Shown here: positions 1 to 9,334 of the stretch, one piece after another
Numbering within the stretch: position 1 is the stretch's first letter
Layout: each line of letters starts with the position of its first letter
NCBI GenBank assembly: GCA_017621955.1
Contig: JAGASB010000061.1
Coordinates: forward strand, 1-9,334
Source: Clostridia bacterium
Lineage (GTDB): Bacteria; Bacillota_A; Clostridia; Christensenellales; Borkfalkiaceae
Direction: 5' to 3'
DNA length: 9,334 nucleotides
Program-made: the position numbers and the translations under genes
Notes under the pieces: generated by a model
What the model was told of the DNA's origin: nothing
Database searches by the model: none
Seen by the model: only the letters and a program-made list of their open reading frames with translations

Positions 1-3000
1 CGTGTATTTATTACGTAACTGACGTATCCCGCACGAATGGAATCGAGAATTTCTTCGCTCCCTTCACTGAGTTTTCTACGAACTCTTGTTCTGATTCCGT
101 GTTCTTTCAAAAAGTTAGCCGTGCCGATTGTAGCTTCAATATTAAAGCCCATATCATAAAAGCGTTTAACGAGTGGAAGCGCCTCTTCTTTATCTTCGTC
201 GGCAAGCGTTACAACCGCAGTTCCGTAATTTTGCATATGAACCCCCGACGCTATGAAAGCCTTATACATCGCTCTATGCAATTTTTTATCATAGCCTATC
301 GCTTCTCCCGTAGATTTCATTTCGGGCGAAAGATACGAGTCCATACCTTTTAGTTTAGAGAATGAAAATGCAGGTGCTTTTACGTACCAGCGCTCTTTTT
401 CTTTTGGATAAATCTCGGTGATACCTTGTTCTTGCAACGATTTTCCAAGTATAACGAGCGTAGCAATATCAGCCAAGCTATACCCCGTTGCTTTGGACAA
501 GAACGGAACCGTTCTCGATGAGCGAGGGTTGACTTCGATAATATAAACGTCTTCTTTTTCATCAACGATAAATTGAATATTGAAAAGACCAATTATACCG
601 ATACCAAGCCCAAGTTTTTCCGTATATTCAAGAATCGTCTTTTTTACCTTGTCAGAAATACTGAAAGTAGGATATACGCTTATGCTGTCGCCGGAATGCA
701 CACCCGTGCGTTCGACAAGTTCCATTATTCCAGGAACGAACACGGTTTTTCCGTCACAAACCGCATCAACTTCTACTTCTTTTCCACGGATATATTTATC
801 CACCAAAACGGGTTTGTCTTCATCAATTTCTACCGCAGTTTTTAAGTAATGACGAAGTGCTTGCTCTTTTGCGACTATTTGCATTGCTCTACCACCCAAA
901 ACGAAGGATGGACGAACAAGAACGGGATATCCGATTTCTTTTGCCGCTTTTATGCCGTCTTCTATATTTGTAACAGCATAGCCTTTAGGCTGCGGAATAT
1001 TAAGTTCTTTAAGCAATTTTTCAAACGCATCCCTGTTTTCTGCTTTTTCGATAGCGTTGCAATCTGTGCCGATTATCTTAACACCCCTTTCTCGTAACGG
1101 CTCCGCAAGATTTATCGCCGTTTGCCCGCCGAGAGAGGCAATTACGCCTTCGGGTTTTTCAAGGGCTATTACGTTCATAACGTCTTCGGGCGTTAAGGGT
1201 TCAAAGTACAGTTTGTCGCTTGTCGTGTAATCGGTGGAAACCGTTTCGGGATTATTATTGATAATTATAGCCTCATATCCTGCCGCTTTAATGGTTTTTA
1301 CTGCATGGACTGTAGAATAATCAAACTCTACCCCTTGTCCTATACGGATAGGACCACTGCCTAATACAAGTATTTTTTTCTTATTGGATACGATAGATTC
1401 GTTTTCTTCTTCGTACGTTGAATAAAAATACGGAACGTAACTCTTAAACTCCGACGAGCAAGTGTCTATCATTTTGTAGACGGGGAAAATATTTTCACGC
1501 TTTCTCAAATTGAATACTTCAGTTTCTGTCTTTTTCCAAAGTTTTGCTATTTCTTTATCTGAAAAGCCTGTCTTTTTGGCGTCGAATAGCGTTTCAATAT
1601 CTAAGGGATTGTTTTTTATCTCTCTTTCTTCGTCAATTACGTTTCTTAATTTGCGCAAAAAGAAATTGTCAATCTGCGTTTTTTCTCCTATCTCTTCAAG
1701 CGATACGTTTCTTCTTAAAAGTTCGGCAATGGCGTAAATTCTATCGTCTGTGCCGTGCTTAATATAATCAAGCAAGTCTTTCGTTGCCACGCCGTCGAAC
1801 TTACTCATATACAAATGGTAAACACCGATTTCAAGTGAACGTATTCCTTTCAATAAGCTCTCTTCAAAAGTCCTACCCACACTCATCGTTTCGCCCGTTG
1901 CTTTCATTTGCGTGCCGAGTTCGTTATTTGCATCGGTAAACTTATCGAAAGGAAACCTCGGCATTTTAGTGACAACGTAGTCGAGCGCGGGTTCAAACGC
2001 AGCCGAAGTATTTGCAAGCGTTATTTCTTCCAAACGCATTCCGACTGCAACTTTTGCAGATACTCTTGCAATAGGATATCCACTTGCTTTGCTTGCAAGT
2101 GCGGACGAGCGGGATACTCTGGGATTGACTTCTATTAAATAATACTGAAAAGATTTTGAATCAAGCGCAAACTGAACGTTACAACCGCCTTCAATTTTAA
2201 GTTCCCTTATAATTTTTAATGCGCTATCTCGCAACATGTGATACTCTTTATTCGTCAACGTTTGAGACGGACAAACTACAATAGAATCACCCGTATGTAT
2301 CCCGACAGGATCGAGATTTTCCATGTTACAAACGGTAATCGCCGTATCGTTTGCGTCACGCATTACCTCGTACTCTATTTCCTTAAAGCCTTTTATACTC
2401 TTTTCAACAAGCACCTGATGCACGGGAGACAACGTAAGGGCGTTTTTTAGAATTTCAGCGCACTCCTTTTCATCATCAGCAAAACCACCGCCCGTTCCGC
2501 CTAACGTAAACGCAGGACGTAAAACAACGGGATAACCGATTTTCTTTGCTATTTGTAATCCTTCTTCTATCGTGTTAGCGATTTCGGAAGGCAAAACGGG
2601 TTCTCCTAAATCCTCACAGAGTTTCTTAAAGAGTTCCCTGTCTTCCGCTCTTTCAATACTTTCGCTTTTCGTACCTAAAAGTTCGCATCTACACTCTTTA
2701 AGAACGCCTTTCTTTTCAAGTTGCATTGCCAAATTCAAACCCGTTTGACCGCCTATCCCCGGCAAGATTGCGTCAGGGCGTTCGTATCTTACGATTTTTG
2801 CAATATATTCAAGCGTTAAGGGCTCCATATAAACCTTATCCGCAATTGTCGTATCTGTCATTATCGTTGCAGGGTTGGAATTACAAAGAATAACTTCATA
2901 TCCCTCTTCTTTAAGAGCAAGACAGGCTTGCGTGCCTGCATAATCGAATTCCGCTGCCTGACCGATAATGATTGGTCCCGAGCCAATGACAAGTATCTTT

Positions 3001-3023
3001 TTAACGTCGTTTCTTTTAGGCAT
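1..3023 (-). CDS. carB: Carbamoyl-phosphate synthase large (ammonia) chain, cut at its 3' end by the window
   Basis: CarB joins bicarbonate, ammonia (channelled from CarA) and two ATP into carbamoyl phosphate for pyrimidine and arginine synthesis in the cytoplasm. My own translation of this strand gives 1007 codons with no internal stop, running off the left edge. The family is about 1060-1075 residues, so roughly 55-65 C-terminal residues are missing. The two homologous synthetase halves are plain: [13 protein letters not shown] at about 10-22 and [13 protein letters not shown] at about 551-563, with ATP-grasp motifs [12 protein letters not shown] (169-180) and RPSFVLGG (704-711) and metal-binding IEVNPR repeated at 297-302 and 829-834. 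The start of the MGS-like allosteric domain is present from about 930. Its residues T965, T968, K984, N1006 and T1007 align without gaps to the E. coli UMP/IMP-site residues T974, T977, K993, N1015 and T1016. The ATG overlaps the carA stop by 8 bases and has a strong ribosome binding site. Whether the operon continues beyond carB is unknown. Confidence 0.98.
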   Translation of the reverse strand, partial: MPKRNDVKKILVIGSGPIIIGQAAEFDYAGTQACLALKEEGYEVILCNSNPATIMTDTTIADKVYMEPLTLEYIAKIVRYERPDAILPGIGGQTGLNLAMQLEKKGVLKECRCELLGTKSESIERAEDRELFKKLCEDLGEPVLPSEIANTIEEGLQIAKKIGYPVVLRPAFTLGGTGGGFADDEKECAEILKNALTLSPVHQVLVEKSIKGFKEIEYEVMRDANDTAITVCNMENLDPVGIHTGDSIVVCPSQTLTNKEYHMLRDSALKIIRELKIEGGCNVQFALDSKSFQYYLIEVNPRVSRSSALASKASGYPIARVSAKVAVGMRLEEITLANTSAAFEPALDYVVTKMPRFPFDKFTDANNELGTQMKATGETMSVGRTFEESLLKGIRSLEIGVYHLYMSKFDGVATKDLLDYIKHGTDDRIYAIAELLRRNVSLEEIGEKTQIDNFFLRKLRNVIDEEREIKNNPLDIETLFDAKKTGFSDKEIAKLWKKTETEVFNLRKRENIFPVYKMIDTCSSEFKSYVPYFYSTYEEENESIVSNKKKILVLGSGPIRIGQGVEFDYSTVHAVKTIKAAGYEAIIINNNPETVSTDYTTSDKLYFEPLTPEDVMNVIALEKPEGVIASLGGQTAINLAEPLRERGVKIIGTDCNAIEKAENRDAFEKLLKELNIPQPKGYAVTNIEDGIKAAKEIGYPVLVRPSFVLGGRAMQIVAKEQALRHYLKTAVEIDEDKPVLVDKYIRGKEVEVDAVCDGKTVFVPGIMELVERTGVHSGDSISVYPTFSISDKVKKTILEYTEKLGLGIGIIGLFNIQFIVDEKEDVYIIEVNPRSSRTVPFLSKATGYSLADIATLVILGKSLQEQGITEIYPKEKERWYVKAPAFSFSKLKGMDSYLSPEMKSTGEAIGYDKKLHRAMYKAFIASGVHMQNYGTAVVTLADEDKEEALPLVKRFYDMGFNIEATIGTANFLKEHGIRTRVRRKLSEGSEEILDSIRAGYVSYVINT

Positions 3024-4107
3024 TTTTGTTCTCCTTGATGATATTGATAAACTTATCGAAAAGATAGCTACTGTCCTGTGGTCCAGGGGCACTTTCGGGA
3101 TGATATTGAACACTGAAAATCTTATCTTTCTTGCATTCTATCCCTTCAATCGTCCCGTCTAAAAGGTTTACGTGCGTAACCGTAAGCGGCGTATTTTTAA
3201 GACTTCCCGCCTCGACTGCATAAGAGTGATTTTGCGAAGTTATTTCTATCTTTCCCGTTGCCAAGTTTTTAACTGGATGATTTCCGCCTCGGTGTCCGAA
3301 TTTTAATTTATACGTTTTTGCACCGTATGCAAGCGATATAATCTGATGCCCTAAGCAGATGCCGAAAATCGGATATTTTCCCTTCAAATCTTTGATTGCG
3401 TTGATTACGGGAACTGCATCTGTCGGATCTCCGGGCCCGTTGGAAATAAATATGCCGTCAGGCTTCAAACTCTCTATCGCTTCACTGCTTGTATCAAAAG
3501 GAACGACCGTAACCGAAACGCCGCGCCTATTTAGGGAACGTACTATATTTTGTTTCATTCCGCAATCAATGGCAACAATTTTTATTTCTCCGTCTGCGGG
3601 ATATTCCGTTATTTTCTTTCTACTCACCTTTGCAACCGCATCCGTCAAAATCGGCGCACGGCTTATGATTTTTACGCCATCTTCCGCAGTCGTTTCCATT
3701 CCTGTAAGCAAACAGCGTCTGCTTCCGTAATCTCGAATGGAGCGCACGAGCTTTCTCGTATCGATTCCGTAAATACCGGGGATTTTATACTCTTTCATTA
3801 CTTCAGAAAGTGTTTTTTCACTTCTCCAATTCGACGGAAAATCATTATATTCTCTTACCGCAAATCCACCTATTGTGGGTGTTTGCGTTTCAAAATCATC
3901 AGAATTAATTCCGTAATTCCCTATGAGCGGATAGCTCATCACTACCGTTTGATACGTATACGAAGGATCGGATAAAATCTCTTGATATCCAACAGGCGAA
4001 GTATTGAATACTATCTCCGTTACTTTATCTTCCCCATCGCCGAACGCATATCCGTAGTATTCCGTGCCATCCTCTAAAATCAGTTTTCTGTCATACGGTC
4101 TTTTCAT
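3016..4107 (-). CDS. carA: Carbamoyl-phosphate synthase small (glutaminase) chain
   Basis: CarA hydrolyses glutamine and passes ammonia through a tunnel to CarB, forming the cytoplasmic carbamoyl-phosphate synthase. The protein is 363 residues, a little shorter than E. coli CarA (382) and normal for Gram-positive homologues. The N-terminal half (about 1-150) is the CPSase small-chain domain, starting [16 protein letters not shown]. The C-terminal half (about 175-360) is a class I (triad) glutamine amidotransferase with the oxyanion region SNGPGDP (222-228), nucleophile Cys251 in GICLGHQ, and His336 and Glu338 in QYHPES. All three catalytic residues are intact. The ATG lies 11 bases after the purF stop with a modest GAGG ribosome binding site (minus strand, 4116 down to 4113) 5 bases upstream. 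The gene ends in an 8-base overlap with carB. No pyrimidine or arginine attenuator can fit in front of it, so its transcription depends on the upstream operon. Confidence 0.98.
   Translation of the reverse strand: MKRPYDRKLILEDGTEYYGYAFGDGEDKVTEIVFNTSPVGYQEILSDPSYTYQTVVMSYPLIGNYGINSDDFETQTPTIGGFAVREYNDFPSNWRSEKTLSEVMKEYKIPGIYGIDTRKLVRSIRDYGSRRCLLTGMETTAEDGVKIISRAPILTDAVAKVSRKKITEYPADGEIKIVAIDCGMKQNIVRSLNRRGVSVTVVPFDTSSEAIESLKPDGIFISNGPGDPTDAVPVINAIKDLKGKYPIFGICLGHQIISLAYGAKTYKLKFGHRGGNHPVKNLATGKIEITSQNHSYAVEAGSLKNTPLTVTHVNLLDGTIEGIECKKDKIFSVQYHPESAPGPQDSSYLFDKFINIIKENKNA
3031..3036 (-). promoter_or_regulatory. carB ribosome binding site inside the end of carA
   Basis: AAGGAG on the minus strand lies 7 bases before the carB ATG and is embedded in the last codons of carA. 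With the 8-base overlap (ATGCCTAA) this fixes the carB start and implies that the two subunits are translationally coupled, fitting their 1:1 assembly. Confidence 0.85.
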
Positions 4108-4118
4108 GTTAACCTCGC

Positions 4119-5539
4119 TTACTTCTTTCTCTCTGACAATTTCTGTTCAAAACGATTTTTACAAGTATTTTTCGGTATTTCAGTCGGATATTGACCGTCA
4201 AAACAAGCCGAACAGAAATTTTTGCCACCGATAAGTTGTGATAAACTTTCTTTGGGTAAATAGCCGAGACTGTCAACGCCTATCATCTTGGCAATAGCCT
4301 CTACCGTATGATGACAAGCAATAAGATGTTCTTCGGAATCTATGTCTGTCCCATAATAGCAAGGATGTAAAAAAGGCGGAGCGGAAACACGCATATGAAT
4401 TTCGGTTGCGCCTGCATCACGCAGAAGTTTTACGATTCTGCCGCTCGTCGTTCCACGAACGATTGAATCGTCAATCAAAATAATCCTTTTCCCCTTTACT
4501 GCCGTATTTACGGGCGAAAGTTTTATCCGAACTTTATCAAATCTGTCACTTTGCCCTGGCGATATAAAGGTTCTGCCTATATACTTATTCTTGATAAGTC
4601 CTATTCCGTATGGTATACCCGATTCCTGCGAATAACCGAGTGCAGCGTCAAGTCCCGAATCCGGAACGCCTATTACCACGTCGGCATCTACCGGGTATTC
4701 TTTTGCAAGGATTTTACCCGCCGTTATTCTTGCGCTTTGCACCGAAACACCATCGATTATAGAATCGGGACGGGCAAAATAAATGTGCTCAAAAATACAG
4801 GTTTTCTTCTCTTTCGTGTCACAATAATCGGTAAACGATTTTATCCCCTCGTTATTGAACACAAGCATTTCACCCGGTTGCAGATCCCTTATAAATTCTG
4901 CTCCTACGGCAGATAAGGCGCAACTTTCAGACGCGACAACGTAACTTCCCTCATCTGTTTTTCCGTAGCATAACGGTCTGAATCCGTGCGGATCACGCAC
5001 AGCAATAAGCTTTGTCGCTGACATTAAAACGAGCGAAAACGCTCCTTCCAATTTTTGCATTGCCCTACTTACGGCAGTTTCGATAGAAGGCGCATTAAGT
5101 CGCTCTTTGGTTACAATATACGCAATCGTTTCCGTGTCTGACGTAGTATGAAATATTGCGCCCGAGAGTTCTAATTCGTCACGAAGTTCAAATGCGTTGC
5201 TCAAATTCCCATTATGCGCAAGTGCTAATTTCCCTTTTTGATGATTTACTTCTATGGGTTGACAATTATTTCTCGTTGTTCCTCCCGTGGTACCGTATCT
5301 GACGTGTCCCACAGCCATTGTTCCCATGGGAAAGGCAGCCAATTTTTCTTTAGAAAATACTTCGCTGACAAGCCCTATATCTTTATGCGAATAAAAAAGT
5401 CCGTCGTCGTTGACCACGATTCCCGCGCTTTCTTGTCCTCGGTGTTGAAGTGCATAAAGTCCGTAATAAGCAATATTCGCAACATTTTCGGGTTGTGGGG
5501 AAATAATACCGAACACTCCGCATTCTTCGTGTATACTCA

Positions 5540-5540
<1 letters not shown>
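4119..5540 (-). CDS. purF: Amidophosphoribosyltransferase (PRPP amidotransferase), iron-sulfur type
   Basis: PurF makes 5-phosphoribosylamine from PRPP and glutamine, the committed step of purine synthesis. The 473-residue protein starts MSIHEECGVFG. By analogy with B. subtilis, the first six residues are a propeptide removed to expose Cys7 as the N-terminal nucleophile. The Ntn glutaminase domain (about 7-230) shows QHRGQESAG (32-40), RYGTTG (81-86) and AHNGNL (108-113). The phosphoribosyltransferase domain (about 250-450) has the PRPP loop in IDDSIVRGTT (356-365). Four cysteines match the B. subtilis 4Fe-4S ligands: C248 (TCIFEHIYFARPDS), C394 (HPCYYG), and C443 and C446 (FCSACFDG). This is therefore the oxygen-labile, Gram-positive form rather than the cluster-free E. 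coli form. The start is fixed by Cys7 and by an in-frame TAA three codons upstream. The ATG shares one base with the pyrG stop (TAATG). No pur genes adjoin it. Confidence 0.98.
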
Positions 5541-8996
<3,456 letters not shown>

Positions 8997-9002
8997 AAAT
9001 TA

Positions 9003-9008
9003 TCTCCT
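9003..9008 (-). promoter_or_regulatory. glmS ribosome binding site in the guaA-glmS gap
   Basis: AGGAGA on the minus strand, with 7 bases between AGGAG and the glmS ATG, occupies most of the 23-base gap (8997-9019). Nothing else fits there: no terminator, promoter or ribozyme. Confidence 0.85.
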
Positions 9009-9019
9009 ATTCTATATAT

Positions 9020-9334
9020 TCATTCCAATTCCACCGTTGCAGGTGGTTTGGAAGTAATGTCATAGAGTACTCTATTTACTCCTTTTACTTCATTGACAAT
9101 CCTGCTCGACACCTTATCAAGAACATCGTATGGTATTTTCGTCCAGTCTGCCGTCATAAAATCGTCCGTCGTTACCGAGCGCAATGCTATTGCATAATCA
9201 TAACTTCTACCATCACCCATAACGCCGACCGAACGCATATTCGTAAGTGCAGCAAAATATTGATTCATACTTTTTTCAAGACCTGCTTTCGCCACTTCGT
9301 CTCTGAAAATATAATCTGCCTCTCGCAATAGTTC
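9020..9334 (-). CDS. guaA: GMP synthetase (glutamine hydrolysing), C-terminal 104 residues only
   Basis: GuaA aminates XMP to GMP with ATP and glutamine, in the last step of GMP synthesis. Only the end of the gene is here; the reading frame is open to the right edge (105 codons including TGA), so the true start is outside the window. The leucine codon TTG at 9328-9326 is internal, not a start. The visible part is the C-terminal dimerisation/XMP-binding domain: [58 protein letters not shown] and the signature KPPATVE that contacts XMP in E. coli GuaA. The protein ends VELE where the usual ending is IEWE, a small substitution outside the known catalytic core. The glutaminase and ATP-pyrophosphatase domains are not in view. 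It is the most upstream gene seen, so the operon promoter lies beyond it. Confidence 0.97.
   Translation of the reverse strand, partial: ELLREADYIFRDEVAKAGLEKSMNQYFAALTNMRSVGVMGDGRSYDYAIALRSVTTDDFMTADWTKIPYDVLDKVSSRIVNEVKGVNRVLYDITSKPPATVELE

Noticed and set aside
380..592. Minus-strand ORF of 70 codons
   Set aside because: Out of frame inside carB and covered by intact CarB synthetase sequence.
2081..2101. 7-bp hairpin CACTTGC / GCAAGTG in carB
   Set aside because: It encodes the conserved [11 protein letters not shown] region; the symmetry follows from repeated Ala/Ser/Lys codons and is well within chance.
1..3023. Possible broken carB, since no long complete minus-strand ORF ends in this region
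   Set aside because: Codon-by-codon translation from the ATG at 3023 is open through 1007 codons to the left edge with all family motifs. It lacks only a stop within the window, so it is truncated by the window rather than disrupted.
1650..3023. Similarity between the two halves of carB as a recent repeat
   Set aside because: The halves are similar only at protein level. This is the ancient duplication shared by all CarB proteins.
3359..3730. Plus-strand ORF of 123 codons antisense to carA
   Set aside because: It lies entirely opposite a well-conserved carA, resembles no family I know, and is low-complexity in a way expected of a shadow frame.
3550..3975. Plus-strand ORF of 141 codons antisense to carA
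   Set aside because: Shadow of carA; it overlaps the other antisense ORF in a different frame and has no recognisable domain.
8997..9019. glmS ribozyme
   Set aside because: The gap is only 23 bases, far too short for the ribozyme, and is taken up by the ribosome binding site.

Overview
The window is one uninterrupted stretch of a minus-strand operon. It reads, in transcription order (right to left), guaA (3' end only) - glmS - pyrG - purF - carA - carB (5' ~94% only). Genes fill essentially all of it. The largest gap is 23 bases and two junctions overlap, so no intergenic space could hold a promoter, riboswitch, terminator, RNA gene or mobile element. I see no plus-strand gene.

The common thread is chemical rather than pathway-based. 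Every gene encodes an enzyme, or an enzyme subunit, that transfers the amide nitrogen of glutamine: GMP synthetase (purines), glucosamine-6-phosphate synthase (cell wall/amino sugars), CTP synthase (pyrimidines), PRPP amidotransferase (first step of purine synthesis) and carbamoyl-phosphate synthase (arginine/pyrimidines; CarA is the glutaminase and CarB the ammonia-using synthetase). In most Bacteria these genes sit with their own pathways: purF with pur genes, carAB with pyr or arg genes, glmS alone or with glmM/glmU, and pyrG with rpoE, eno or fba. Here they are pooled, which suggests that the whole set of glutamine-consuming entry points responds to one signal, plausibly glutamine or nitrogen status, acting upstream of the window.

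Likely source: a low-to-moderate GC, Gram-positive-type anaerobe, most plausibly in the Clostridia. The reasons are AT-rich coding sequence with strong AAGGAG-type ribosome binding sites, a PurF of the Bacillus/Clostridium iron-sulfur type with a short propeptide, CTP synthase beginning [10 protein letters not shown], and clostridial-looking GlmS motifs. TGA is used as a stop (guaA, glmS), so the standard code applies. A precise taxon cannot be set from the sequence alone.

All complete enzymes retain their catalytic residues, and none of the genes looks broken. The two edge genes are cut only by the window. The main points of interest are the operon design, the consequent absence of the usual local controls (glmS ribozyme, pyr or pur leaders), and an 11-bp perfect inverted repeat inside glmS.
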